Positions 1 through 11,819 of a stretch of DNA of 64,000 nucleotides are shown one piece after another. Both the position numbers and the translations under genes were made by a program. The stretch is taken from the NCBI GenBank assembly GCA_025094145.1, contig JALLLS010000004.1:744001-808000 (forward strand), in the 5' to 3' direction. The DNA is from Spinellus fusiger (taxonomy: Eukaryota; Mucoromycota; Mucoromycetes; Mucorales; Phycomycetaceae). Position 1 is the first letter of the stretch; the number at the start of each line of letters is the position of its first letter. The notes under the pieces were generated by a model. It was given only the letters and a program-made list of their open reading frames with translations. It made no database searches and had not been told where the DNA came from.

Positions 1-67
1 AGTGTGAGTGATGGCCAAGAAACCCAAAGCACATAAGCTTAGGAGAGAAATTCATAAGTGTAGTTGT

Positions 68-1575
68 TTATTGTTTTGCTCCCAATAATACTGTAAAATG
101 GCCTCCTGCAGCCACCTGTTTTACCATGTGTCCCTCTAGTTTTTGACCTGACACTTTGATGGGGACTTGCTCATCTTCTCCTGTACCATTGCCAAGTTCA
201 TTTTGAGATCCATAACCCCATGCATAGGCAGTGCCATCCACTGTGGCTGCTACACCGTGGAATCCACCACACGCCACCACAGCCACCTTGTCAAGACCAG
301 GGATCAAGGTAGGCACACCTACTGCCATCTTAAACGCACTCTCGGACTGGCCGTTCTGGTGCGATAGCTCTGTCAGCACGTCCTTTGGCAGTCCAAGCTG
401 GGAAGAGTCTGCTCTGCCAAATGCATAGACATGGCCACTCTCCATCAATACCACTGAATGATGCTCGCCTCCCGCCACACTCTTGATCTGTCCCTTGTCC
501 TGGAGACTGTCAATGATGGTGGGGGTGGGAATAATCTCCTCTGATCTGTCCAGTCCACACTGTCCGTAATTGTTGAGGCCCCACACATACAGTCGGTTGG
601 AAGTATCAATGGCAAAGGAATGGTAGGAGCCACAGCCAATGGCACGGATCTTGCGTAGACCCAAGGTCTCTGGGATAAGGCCGTTGCGTTGACGGCGCTC
701 AAGGACACGACGGCCCAGCTGGTACTGCTGTCCATTGCCCCATACATACACACGGCCCTTTTGAGACAGGGCCAGGCAGTGGTCTGTCCCTGCTGCTATG
801 TCAACAAATGTGTCATTGGCCAAGTAAGGGTATATGCTGGGCAGGGTTTGGCGCTCTTTGCTGGGAGAAAACCCGAGAGCTCCTTGAGCACACTTTTATA
901 TGTGTATGTGTATGTATACATAGAGAGAGAGAGAGGGGAGATGGATATAAACATAAATAGAGTATTGAGTGGGTGATGTTCTGTCTTACTATGCCTCTGT
1001 CCATGGCATGGCATTGAAACTTACGCGAAAGGTTCCCCAGCAGTACAGCTTTCCTTTGTCTGACAAGGCAAGGGTAATGGAGTCACCACAAGCCACTTTT
1101 GTGATGAAGACGTCTTCCAGGTTCTCGACAAGAGCAGGTTCGTATTCATCTCCCGAACGACCCAAAGCACCTTCGTCATTGCATCCCCAACTGTATAACT
1201 TTTTTAGAGTGTTTAATATTATCTCCATGGACACGCACACACACACTCTCTCTCTTTCTCTCTCTCACACACGCTAGTAATATGTAGCACTACTGTTTGT
1301 TCTCATGTGTAGCAATAACAACAGCAGCAGTCATGTTTACCTTGCCGTCCTTTGTGAGGGCCATGGTATGCATACCACCACAGATAATATTGCAAATAGG
1401 TAGGTCTTGAAGTGTTTTAAGTGGCATGGGCTTCATACGCTCCAGCATGCTGCTACCAAGCCCGAGTTCGCCTGCGTCACCCGTGCCCATAACAAACACT
1501 TGTCCAGTTTCTAGTTGTTTGACTAAAGGTGTTGGTCATGGCTGTCAGGACTCTCAATTACATACATTCTTCCAT
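68..1575 (-). CDS. RCC1: RCC1/Pim1-type regulator of chromosome condensation (Ran GEF)
   Basis: This is a beta-propeller protein of RCC1 repeats. The family exchanges guanine nucleotide on Ran at chromatin and so sets the Ran-GTP gradient. Repeat motifs are clear: GTGDAGELGLG and GGMHTMALTKDG in the first coding block, WGCNDEGALG and CGDSITLALSDKG in the second, and WGNGQQYQLG, WGLNNYGQCGL and WGYGSQNELG in the third. Exons read 1522-1341, 1198-1025 and 892-68 (stop at 68), all in phase and joined by GT-AG introns. The N-terminus is less certain. A 10-nt first exon (1575-1566, MEE+T) followed by a 43-nt intron (1565-1523) gives an in-frame start and a protein of about 395 residues, close to family length. 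That model leaves almost no N-terminal tail, where homologues often carry a nuclear localisation signal. The gene could instead begin further upstream. Confidence 0.88.
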
Positions 1576-1576
1576 G

Positions 1577-1625
1577 GGTGTGTGTGTGTGTATATGTGTA
1601 TGTGTGTATATGTGTATATGTGTGT
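1577..1625. repeat. GT/AT-rich microsatellite upstream of the RCC1 gene
   Basis: This is a run of TG and TATG dinucleotide steps directly upstream of the proposed RCC1 start. Similar CT/CA runs sit in both RCC1 introns (about 905-935 and 1229-1275). They are simple-sequence DNA and make the 5' end of the gene hard to place. Confidence 0.7.
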
Positions 1626-4008
1626 CCGTTGAGGTGGCGTAAGGTGAAGAAATGAGAGGACAAGGAAGATAAAAAAAAGTGCTTTTATTATAAATATAGA
1701 TCTATTTTTTATATTTATATTTTTTTTTAAAAATAAAAATAAATAAAAAAAAAAAAAAAGTAATTTTATAGAGACAAAGTGGTGGCCCGGTGTCTATTTA
1801 TTTTTTTCGCGGTAAGAAATCACGTGTTTAGGAATGAATCAAAGCAATAAAGAGAGGGAGATCTGCACACTGAATTTGAATTCTTCATCAATAGATAACA
1901 AATGGCAATGCATAGGTGGCAATGCAGAAGCAGCAACAAATACATAACACTGCATAGTGAAAGATGGTATTGACGAATCGTATTCCACTGTTCAAACCAA
2001 ATCTTAAAATGTATATCATTCATTTGTGTGTGATTTATCCTTTGTAACACCCCCTGTCTTTTTCTTTTCTTTTATTATTATTTCTCTTTCTCCATTGTTT
2101 AAAATAGAAATATTTGTACGCATATAAGAAAGACAATGCCAATACTAGTCTTCTGATACTTGGCATTGATTCATTGTTTGTGTGTATGTGTATTATTAGA
2201 ATAGTACAATAGTATAGTGTTCAAAAACCCCAATAAACAAGAAGTGTGTTAAGTAGTCAAGTCATATTTCTCAAAGACTTCATTCTATAGATGAAAACTA
2301 CTTGTATACATCTTCTTCCAAAGTATAGCTGATATAGGACTCGTTATTCAACAGAATTCTCTTCAGAAATGCATGGGCAATAGTTTTCCCTTGACAGACA
2401 TCCAGGGACAGAATATTTCTTCATTTGCAACAATAGGATAGATCACAGACCTATTTGTATTACAAGGATGTCTTCTTGGTAGTGATTGTATTATCCCAAG
2501 AACCAGTCTCTATTTTTAATGCTATAAAGATACATATAGATATCAATAGAAGAGAAAGAAAGAAAGAAAGAATATGGGGCTGCACAAAAAGTGTGAATAC
2601 ACAGGACCTGTGATTCTGCAAATGTAAACAAAGAACAGTCTTTTGAAATGAAGAGTTACATGTCAGCTATAGTGTATATTCCTTCTTTTGACAATCTACC
2701 AGTAGATTAATGAATTCTATAAATACCTAGTAGTAGTAATAATAGTAGTAGTAATAGTAATAATAAAAGGAAATGACAGAAGCCTTTTCTTAGTCTTCAT
2801 CTTCATTCAAATAAAGCATTTAAAGAGAAAAGGACAAATGCACACTCAATGACTTGAATATACATTCAATTCCGCACACTTTAGTCTTATTATTATTGCT
2901 CATAACAATCAGCACATGGCCATTTTTGCTTGTTATGAGTAGCATCTGTCATTGTTTTGTAATATATTAAGAAGAGATCAAAGGATTGCTTTGTCTTTTT
3001 TTGCATCATGTCACAGCTAAAGGAAAAAAGTTAATTCTGTATTTACATATCTCAAAACAGAGCAAAGTAATGACTAGAAGCCATCTGACCGCTTCAATAT
3101 TTATTCACTTTTTTACAACTATCCATAGATGATTTCTTTGGAAATAGAATTCACTACTTATGACATTTGACTTGTTATAGAGAAAATTTAGAGCCTAAGT
3201 GTATCCTTACTCATATTTCCTTTATTATAAGAATAAGAATTCAAAAGTGCCATAAATAAACTTCAGATAAGCAATGCATAGACTATTTACGCATTTAAAT
3301 ATGTAAATACCTTTCATTATTATTAACAATGGAACAAATGCATCAATAGTAGAAGATAAATATATAGTAATAATAATAAAAGCACAGAAAGGAGATAAGA
3401 AACTACGCATTAAAAATCAAAGCACTCATTTATAACAATATAAAACAATTTAACATTATCTCATTGTGGCTTAAGGGGGTTAAGTATTTATAAATTTATA
3501 GTAACGAAAACAGTGATAAACCCAACTGAAGAGTGAAAAGATTAAACTGTGGTTAAACATCACTTTATTTTTTATTCTCTTATTTATTTATTTATTTTTA
3601 AAAAAAAAGCACATCTTTTCTCTTAATTTTCCAAACAATACAGAATTGTTGTTAGATAAATAAATAAATATACATTTTCATAAAAGATGCCTATACTATT
3701 GAGGTATTAGTAGTAGTAGTTAAAGATCATAATCTTCTTTCTAGTGTTTTCTAGAAATAATATAAACATTCATTTTTATTCAAGACAATTCAACTGTAAT
3801 GCTTTGATTAAAGTATATCATTTAATAGATAGACAAGCAATAGTGATCTTTTTTTTTCTCACTATATATACTGTTCAGGACTTTTCATGTTCACTTTATT
3901 ATAATTAATACAATGAGTTTATAAAGCAAAGTTTATTATTTTATAATGAACAGGATAAAAGCAATACAGTACAAGCCATCAATAGGGGTGATTCAAGGTG
4001 CTCTAGTA
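1626..4008. other. AT-rich intergenic region, no gene seen
   Basis: The stretch holds poly(A)/poly(T) tracts (1670-1760, 3560-3610), a short AGAA repeat near 2555-2570 and TAG/TAA trinucleotide runs near 2730-2765. The open frames at 1820-2050 and 3225-3410 are short, low in complexity and resemble nothing I know. I see no RNA gene. Confidence 0.6.
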
Positions 4009-4621
4009 CTAATGATCTCTGCAAATTGTATGTTCAATAGACGCTATAAAGGTGTTGTTATCACAAGGAATATTTATCGGTGATTTGAAACTTAGATGAT
4101 GCTCTACATCTACACTCAAGTAGACATACCCAGAGCCCAGAAAAAGGCCCATTTGTTCATAAACAATAACCAGCAAGACAGACCCATAAGAAGAAAGACA
4201 TAAAAAAATATCTTTAGCGAGTGTATCGTATTGTTTTAAAGGTAGTTTTCTTAGTTGGATTTTATGAATTGTCCACTTTTGGCAGAGTCATAGAGGGGTA
4301 GATAGGTTGGCTATGAACATAGAGAGGTCGTTTAAGCGCCTTTTTGCGTAAAGATTTGCTAGCAAGGTGAAGCTCTACCAATTCTCGGTCGCAATGTATC
4401 TTGGTGCCAAGGCCCATTCTGTGTTTTTCGGGAAACACTTCATCTAAAGCAGACATAAAACATCTGCGATATACCCTTTTCCCAGCAGGTATATCATAGA
4501 CGACAGAGTGTTCACTAGATCCAGGAAAAAGGATTCTAGGAATTGGTTGAATACCCTTTGGGGTAATGTCTATTTCTTTTAATGTACTGGTGGAAGTATT
4601 GAGAGATATCTTTTGAATCAA
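4009..4621 (-). pseudogene. RRM-like small protein family, copy 1 (frameshifted)
   Basis: This is the first of four related genes on the minus strand. The N-terminal half reads from 4621 and carries the family motifs EIDITP, FPGSSEHSVVYD and LVELHLA/ELHLA-type segments. It runs into a stop at 4262 just after KVDN. The C-terminal half continues in another frame: HKIQLRKLP, then YGSVLLVIVYEQ and LGSGYVYL, ending at a stop at 4009-4011. Compared with the intact copies, which read D-K-V-H-K-I here, two bases are missing near 4268. HKIQLRKL and LGSGYVYL match the RNP2 and RNP1 positions of an RRM-like fold. Function is not recognised. The lesion could be real or an assembly error. Confidence 0.65.
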
Positions 4622-5292
4622 CAGGGTGGAATGAAAGAAAGTGTTTTTTTATGGAAGGCTTATTTATACGTAAAATATATCAATGATATATCGATATAAT
4701 CGGGCAATATACATATATACAAACATGTATACGTTCAGTGCCTCTATTGATTGATAAAACATTTGAGTATAATTATGACGTGTAATTGAGTAATGGAATG
4801 AATGGAAATACTTTATCTAGATCAAGTGAGATATTGAAAAAAGAGAAAGATAAACTCATTGATAACATACAGGCTGCTATAGTTAATAAAGTTCATACAA
4901 ATCATAAGTCTATTAGCATAGAAAAGACAATGTTTTAATTTAGAAAATATACGTTTGTTATCTCTATTGAGATACTGAATGTTTTGAAACTTATAATATG
5001 AATATTCTTGTTAAAAAAAAGCAATAAAAACTTAATGTTTTGCTATAAGACAAAGCAATAGTGTATTATAATAAAAATTCGTAAAAATTCCTTATCTTTG
5101 TATTAGTTATCTTTACAAGTATAAAAATTGTTTTCTATTCATAACTTATCGCCTAAGATTTTATATGCCTATTCACACAAATATACACAGTTATTTTTTT
5201 ATTTTATTTTTTAAAAAAAAAAAACTTTTATTAAATGATAAACATGTAAATAGCAAGACAATGAAGGTTGTAAGTATGCCTGTCTTGGTATT
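4622..5292. other. AT-rich spacer between family copies 1 and 2
   Basis: About 670 bases without a credible open frame. It contains TATA-like runs near 4675-4720 and an A/T homopolymer pair at 5190-5225, just downstream of copy 2, that could act in 3' end formation. Nothing else is visible. Confidence 0.5.
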
Positions 5293-5847
5293 CTAGTACC
5301 AATAAATATCTTTAGTAAGTGTACATATAATACGTGCCATAAAGGTATATTCAATACAAGGAATAGTGTCTAAACATGTAGCCAAGTATATATGACCAGA
5401 GCCATTGAAAAATCCATCCTCTTCATGCACTATTATTTTTAGGATTCTTCCATATTCAGTGAGGCGATAAATATCTTTGGCAAGTAAAGCATACTCTTTA
5501 AAAGGGAGCTTCTCTAGGCCAATTTTATGAACTTTGTCTATGCCAAACAAGGTACGTGTGGCACAAACAGAGATTCCGTTAACAATGATTGGTGAATCAC
5601 ATGCACGCTTGCATGAGGCTTCGTCAGGAAGATGAATCTCCATCAATTTCTGGTCGTCTTTTAGCATGGTACTAAGGCCCAAGTTCTTTCCTTTTGGAAA
5701 AACTTCAAGTAAAGCAGACAAAAACAACTTGATAGTTTTGTCCTCATTAACAGGTAGTTTATACATAACAGAATAGTTGCTTTTTCCAAGGAAAAGGGGA
5801 AGTGGCATCGGATTAATATTCAATGGTGTAATATCTACTTCTTCCAT
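5293..5847 (-). CDS. RRM-like small protein family, copy 2 (intact, 184 aa)
   Basis: This is an uninterrupted frame of 184 residues from ATG at 5847. It begins MEEVDITP, about 16 residues shorter at the N-terminus than copy 3. Family blocks follow in order: FLGKSNYSVMYKLP, LLEVFPKGKNLGLST, LMEIHLPDEASCKRAC and PIIVNG in the first half. VHKIGLEKLPFKEY (RNP2-like strand), YGRILKIIVHE and FNGSGHIYLA (RNP1-like) follow in the second. The layout suggests a novel N-terminal domain plus one degenerate RRM. No signal peptide or membrane segment is apparent. A dispersed repeat starts about 110 bases upstream. Function is unknown. Confidence 0.6.
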   Translation of the reverse strand: MEEVDITPLNINPMPLPLFLGKSNYSVMYKLPVNEDKTIKLFLSALLEVFPKGKNLGLSTMLKDDQKLMEIHLPDEASCKRACDSPIIVNGISVCATRTLFGIDKVHKIGLEKLPFKEYALLAKDIYRLTEYGRILKIIVHEEDGFFNGSGHIYLATCLDTIPCIEYTFMARIICTLTKDIYWY

Positions 5848-5958
5848 CTTAAGGTGTATGGGATTATTATTTATTTTATGAGTATTAGGGAATAAGGGAG
5901 AAAAGAGGTTGTTTATTTTTTAGTCTTAAATATGTTATTTATGAATACATCTTAAGAT

Positions 5959-7530
5959 TACACACCAGGAGATTTTTGGGATATATAAAGAAATATCCTG
6001 AGAATGAAATAATATTTTCTTATGATTGGCTAAGATGTTTGAAAAGGACTTTTCGCTGTCTAAATGGACAATTCCAAACTCTACTTGCCTATTTTAGCAA
6101 TGGCTATTGACTTTGCAATTAAAAAGCATGAATTTGGCTATAAAAGGAATAAATGAAGCTAATATTAAACTTAGTCACTGTATTTATTGTTTAACATAGT
6201 GTTATTCTTAAGCCCACAGTATTTGCAGCATAACAATGTTTAAAGTATATTTATTGTAGGACGCACAAAGAATTAATTCCAGTGATCATTGTCTAAAAGA
6301 GAGAGCCAAACTTGCTTAAATTGAGAACAGTGCATCCATTCATTGAATCAATATTCATAAACTTTTCAGTAACTATATCATTGTAACTGCTCTCAATAGT
6401 GGTGCTTAGTGGGAACTGGATATTGTTTCTAATACCGTCCTTTAGGCTTAAGACATAAAGTGTGTGAATTATTTGACTTGTAAATTTTGACTTAATAAAT
6501 TGTATGTGTCGTGTTCCGACTTCAATCCAAAGATTCTCTATGAATTGGTCAACATGAGTAGTATGCTGTGACATTCAGAATCCTCTATGAAAAGCTTGAG
6601 TGCACACAAGTACCATAGTACATCTCTGTATCATCTCACTGATTTGTCATAACTACAAATGAACCTTCTAAGCTCAATATACTATCGGGCACTTAATAAG
6701 AACTGCTATCATCTTTAAACCCTCAATGGATAAAATAAGCCCTATCAGAGTCAATTAAAGTAGACCCATAACTGTTGGCTCTATAATGGGTTGCTTATCT
6801 AATGAGCCAACCATAAGCTTCCACCTATGTAATCTACCATAGGATAGATCATCTACACCAACCATACAGTTGCATCTATCAATAAGCCATGCTATGGACT
6901 AATCATTAACTACCACAAGGTAGAATGCCACTGAAGGATAAGCACCTACAAAAAGTATAAATAAAAAACCACTTTACTTAATAAAAATCATCTTTGTTCA
7001 GTCTCGTTATTTTCTACTTGTCTGAATAATCAAAGTATGAGAGGGGAGGCTAAGGTGTAATAACTCACTAGAATAACGATAGAAAAACATCATTTGTTTT
7101 GATATTTCCCACAAAAACCATACAACTTAACACAAGTACTTGTCGAGATGAACATAGCTGAATAATTTAATATGCTATAATTAACAATGAAAAATAATAA
7201 AAGAAAGTGATAGACACTACCAAAGTCTAATATGGAGGTAAATAATGTCTTCATCTGGGCTTGAGCTCATTATGATCCATAGGACAGTCATTGTATTGTT
7301 ATTAAATAAGTAGAAAAAACTCAAGTAAGTCCCAGGTGGTCTTCTATACTCTCAGTACAGTCTAGAGGGTAGTCTCTATTGTTATCTATTTCCCTAGAAT
7401 AAATCATTAAAATTCTAGGATGTGGATTCTATTGCTATTAGAGAATGCACTTAGGCAGTAGATATAGCTATAGTATTACAATAAACAATTTTATTCATAA
7501 ACAATATAGTCTTATAACAACAATTAGATA
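5959..7530. repeat. Dispersed repeat, locus 1 (about 1.5 kb)
   Basis: Much of this segment recurs, diverged, at 36.9-39.1 kb. Shared landmarks include a TATA-like ggctataaaagga (6137), the block around 6170-6240 ending in an agcccacagtatttgcag motif, a block at 6300-6480, and a block at 7094-7500 containing atctgggcttgagctcatt. An open frame at 6293-6574 (minus, 93 codons) lies inside it and resembles no known family. The left end carries tacacaccaggagattt, which also occurs at 50124 and, diverged, at 36608 and 61825. It could be an LTR or a non-autonomous element; no reverse transcriptase is visible. Confidence 0.6.
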
Positions 7531-7616
7531 GTGAAGTATTCTACAAAAGAAAAGAAAAATATTTAAATGAAATATGATGCTTCCATTTAAAAATAAAAAT
7601 AAAAACTAGGTATATA

Positions 7617-8961
7617 CAGTCACGCACCATTAAATTTAATACTTCTGAAAATAAATTTCAGAACGAAATATTTAGGATATGTTCAACATTAGATAAAACA
7701 CTCCACATTTGATATAGAAGCTTCAAACTTTCACACAATAAAGCTCAACATATTTAATTATATAAAATAAAATAATAATAATATAATTAATATTTTGTAT
7801 GGCCTCCTTTGGTATCAATGACAGCCTGGCATCTATCTGTCATACTCAGAACTAATTATTATGCAAGTTCAACACCAATCCTCTCCCACTCCTCTGCAAG
7901 TAGAGCCTTCAAACTTTCAACATTGGTAATAGATACCCTTATTTCCTCAATTCGTCTTTTCAATGCCCACCAGACATGTTCAATTGGGTTTAAGTCAGGA
8001 CTTTGTGCGGGCCAGTACTCAAAGCCCCTAATTTGATGCGTCTCTTTCCACCATCTGGCATAGACCCCAGTATGACAACTAGCACCATCTTCTTGTAACA
8101 GAAACACCCTATCCTCTTTCTGATGCAGTTCCATGAACTAAAGATGGAACTCACCAGCCAAAATTTTGATATATTCGCCTTGGTTTACAGTGCCATCAAC
8201 AAAGACTAATGGGCCAAATCCGCCTGCCCAAAAACAGCTCCAAAGTATGACCCCTCCGCCACCAAACTTTGTTGTTGGAACAATAGGATTAGGATCATAC
8301 CTTTCTCCAACTTTTCTGATTACACGAACACCTCTATCGTTCCCTTTCACCGTGTACCTGGACTCATCAGACCAGACAACGCCTTTCCACTGGTCGTTCG
8401 TCCAATTGACATGTTCTTTAGCCCAACGAAGCCGTTTCTCTTTGTGTTTTTCAGTTAAGGTTGGCTTGTGGTCTACAGAAAAAGATCCGAACCCTAACTG
8501 ATTATAGTAACGGATAATGGTGTTTCTACATACATCCACCTGAATCTTCAACATTTCCAATTTCAACTGATTATATGAGGCAAATGGGTCCTCTCTAATG
8601 ACCTTTTCCAGGTGTCTGAGGTCTCTCTCACTGGCTTTCTTAGGTTTTCCATGACTCTTTAAACGCAATGGTGACCCACGTTCTTTGATGTTTCTCATAA
8701 TATTTTGAACTGTGGGCTTTTTCATTTCAACTACGTTTGCGATGACAGTCAACTTTAATCCAGCCTTAAACAGGTAATAAATGCCCCATAGCTTTTTATC
8801 TTCTGCTTTGTTATATTCCCCACGAGTGTGAGTTTCTGGAAATGTATCTGACATATTGTGTTGGTTTAATAATATTTGGAAAGAAGAAGAGTTTTATGCA
8901 AAAAAAAAAGTTTTTTTTTATTAAAATTTAGGCAAGTATTAAACTCAATTGTGTGTGACTG
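7617..8961 (-). mobile_element. Tc1/mariner element 1 with terminal inverted repeats and TA target duplication
   Basis: The ends are inverted repeats, CAGTCACGCACCATTAAAT on the left and CAGTCACACACAATTGAGT read inward from the right. Each is flanked by TA (7615-7616 and 8962-8963), the expected target duplication. The element is 1,345 bp and carries one transposase frame on the minus strand. The same family recurs at 14268-15235, and related elements lie at 9573-10930 and 48521-49870. Confidence 0.9.
7787..8854 (-). pseudogene. Tc1/mariner transposase of element 1 (three nonsense codons, no frameshift)
   Basis: One frame of 356 codons runs from ATG at 8854 to TAA at 7787-7789. It is interrupted by TAG at 8135-8137 and by adjacent TAA codons at 7856-7861. 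Reading in order gives an N-terminal helix-turn-helix region (PTVQNIMRNIK), VVWSDESRYTVKG with the first catalytic Asp, LLQEDGASCHTG with the second, and SPDLNPIEHVWW with the Glu. By my count 35 residues lie between the last two acids. The frame is otherwise intact, so the copy looks recently silenced. The first stop replaces an expected Trp in a family FLPWF block. The TAA pair replaces codons that read CAA CGA in element 3. Confidence 0.88.
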
Positions 8962-9079
8962 TATACTATCTTAATATTGATATGACTTCATAAACTCCTT
9001 GGATGTAAGTTTAAGACTAGATATATTAAGATAAAGTCTTAGTAAGATAAATAAATAGTTAAATAAAAAGCTATTTAGT

Positions 9080-9420
9080 ACTTAGTGATCCCAACTTTAA
9101 CATTGATAGCAGTCTGCTATCTTCACACTATGCCGGTAATTAGGCTACCTGTCTCTTCTTTCAATGCCACGCCTCTAAATATTGATTAATTTTTATGTTT
9201 CTGTTATTCCTAATATTCTATTTTAAGTAGTCCCTAAGGTACTCAATTGGATATAAATTCTGGTTTTAGGATGACTTGCCAGATACTATATCTATTTTAC
9301 ATTATGCCTTCTACTGTCTTTTAATCTTTCTAGTATGGATAATATCACCATCTCCTTGTAAACTAAAGCTAAATCTATGAATTGGACAATAAAAAACATA
9401 GAACTCGGGGTAATATGTAT
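9080..9420 (-). pseudogene. Tc1/mariner relic (3' half only)
   Basis: On the minus strand the sequence follows the 3' half of element 1. An RCQAVID-like end lies near 9100, an NPIE-like tctcaattggat counterpart near 9240 and a counterpart of the FLLQEDG block near 9350. It is too decayed to give a frame, and no termini are visible. It lies between two better-preserved elements. Confidence 0.5.
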
Positions 9421-9572
9421 TCAAGACATTGATATTCTTTTAGGAAATTAAAGTATTTCCCTATACACATACGCTCAATATGTTTACTACCAAGACTGTC
9501 TCATAACATGCTATTAACTCCATGAAAACATCTTTTTGAGATTCTTTTTACATTTTTAAATGTCTATATTTA

Positions 9573-10930
9573 CAGTCCTATGTAATAAGTGACGAGACAA
9601 AAGATAAATTTCTATTTTTTTATTCTTCAAAAATAGAGGTCTTTTTCTTTTCTAACTTATTCAAAAAATGGCCTTAAGCAATAAAAATCAGCTAACTCTA
9701 AGTCAAGAACATGAAGATAGTCCCACCAAAAGAAGAGAACATGCTGTATTTATTAGAGGTCAAATCATAGGACAATGGAAAAGATATGCTACTTATCAAG
9801 AGATTGCTAACGATCTTGACATCCCAAAGAACCCGGATTGTCCTATTGTATAAAAAAAGTCATAAATCGACCCAAAATACGTACAGAAAGACCCAAAAAG
9901 GTTTCATCTATCTCAAAACTGGCTATCGTTTTGTCTATTCATAGAAACCCTATGCAGACAATTGCATATCATTTAAAAATATGAATGATACAGGCGTGGA
10001 TATTTGCCGTAGCACATTTTTAAAATATATGAATGAACTCGGGGTTTTTTCATGCTCACCATTAAGAAAACCTGGTATGACACTTACTCACAAGCAAAGA
10101 CAATGAGAATAGTGTAAAAACAAGACTGATTGGACATTGGAGAGATAGAGCAATGTTATTTGATATTAAAAATCCTGTTTTACATTTATGGGCAATGATA
10201 ATGGGACTAGAATAATCAGGAAGAGAGGCGAAAGGTATGAGGAGAGCCATACACAATGAACATATAAGTATGGCAAGGGCTCAGTCATGGTGTGAGGTTG
10301 CTTTTGGCATGGAGGTGTAGGACCTCTTGTAATCTTGGAGGGATCTGTTAATCAAGACAAGTATGTCAATGTACTTGCCAAATAATTTCTTCCATGGTCC
10401 TTTCAATCGTAAGAGGACCTCAATGAGACCATGCTCTTCCAAGAAGACGGTGTTCCTTACCACACAAGAGCATATAGTATATGGTGCAAACAAGAGAGAT
10501 GTATGATTGAAGGGTTTGATTTTTGGCCTGCACAAAATCCAGATCTTAACCCAATTGAGCATATATTGGCTTATCTTGAAAAGATCGAGCGGTCGAGCAA
10601 GTATAACCAATGAAAAACAGCTTGAGCGATGCTTGCGTAGTGAATGGGAGAAGATTCCAAATAAATTTCCGGGAAATTTAGTGGATAGCATGCCAAGGAG
10701 GTGCTTCTCTGTGATGAAGAACAAAGGCTTTTCTACAAAGTACTAAGTAATATCTTTATAATAAAGATGTAGACAATCATTTAAAGAATGAATACAACAG
10801 ATCTTGTGTTATTCCATAATTATTATATTATGAACATCTTAGAATGATAGATATGCCTTTATTTTTCAAAAATAAAAAATAAAAATAAAATAAATAGATT
10901 TTTTGTTTAGTCACTTATTACATAGAACTG
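9573..10930 (+). mobile_element. Tc1/mariner element 2 with degenerate transposase
   Basis: Terminal inverted repeats are clear: CAGTCCTATGTAATAAGTGAC at the left and CAGTTCTATGTAATAAGTGAC read inward from the right. Each is flanked by TA (9571-9572 and 10931-10932), giving a 1,358-bp element. The plus-strand transposase is broken by many stops and shifts. A 61-codon N-terminal frame starts at 9668 (helix-turn-helix type, YQEIANDLDIP). Traces of GVDICRSTFLKYMNELG follow near 9990-10040. The C-terminal block QEDGVPYHTRAY, then FWPAQNPDLNPIEHI, reads at 10431-10613. Its TIR sequence differs from element 1, so it belongs to a separate subfamily. Confidence 0.88.
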
Positions 10931-10932
10931 TA

Positions 10933-11819
10933 GTTTCATTAACATATAATTACTGTTATGACACCTTACAAACCCATACTATAACTCACCAGACCAAGGC
11001 ATAGAGTGCTACTACTTATGAGTTTAATGTTGTGGTTGTGAACTCAGTGAGGCCTTGATTTTGTATTTCTATTCTTTGTCAAAGTCCTAATGAGATATTT
11101 GAGTTCTTATACTTGTTCATTAGTGAGGTTATCCAGTATGGTCATATAAACATGCATTGTTACAGTTATAGTGAGCTATATCATATGATGATAATAAATA
11201 TATTTGATCTCTCCCACTAATGAACTAGATTTCCTTTGACTATAGTTTATCTTGGAACTTTTTCCTTGGGAAACATCTTTTTCTTTTTCTTCTTGCTAGT
11301 GGATCAATAGCTTATACATAAAGGGATAAGAAATTAAGCATGTGAAATATCTCAGACATTATGGCACTGCTTTTTCACCAGCTTCTACAGAAGATCGGCT
11401 TGAGTTAAAAACTAACATTTTCCTCATTAACTTAAAAAGACTTTTTTAATATGTTTATAGTGTTTTATAGCGAAAATAATATAGAAAAAGTAGACTAATA
11501 AGAAGCAGAACCAGTAGTGTACTTTTTATTTAGTTACAAAACCAGTCCTGGATTTCAAAATAGAATATTCTCATTTCATCACAGTTTAAATAAATATAAG
11601 TAAAAAGTAGCACTAATAAACCACTTATAATCACATAATACATACTGCCAATAGCAATAATGGAGATAATTTTTCTTAATCTTATATAAACAAGGTCTAT
11701 ATTAAAATAAATATATTTATTCTATGACACACAGTTTATTGTTTTGTAGTTTACACTATCAGAATAAGATAGTGCAATTTATCAGTAGGTATGATCCTTA
11801 GTTTTCTGATAGATTATTC
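10933..11819. other. AT-rich spacer, no gene seen
   Basis: About 890 bases between element 2 and family copy 3. I find no open frame of note, no RNA gene and no clear repeat. Confidence 0.5.

Noticed and set aside
7787..8854. Repeat-induced point mutation as the cause of the mariner nonsense codons
   Set aside because: Only one element shows the pattern clearly, the other copies carry indels, and RIP is not known from early-diverging fungi. Only a directional transition bias is suggested.
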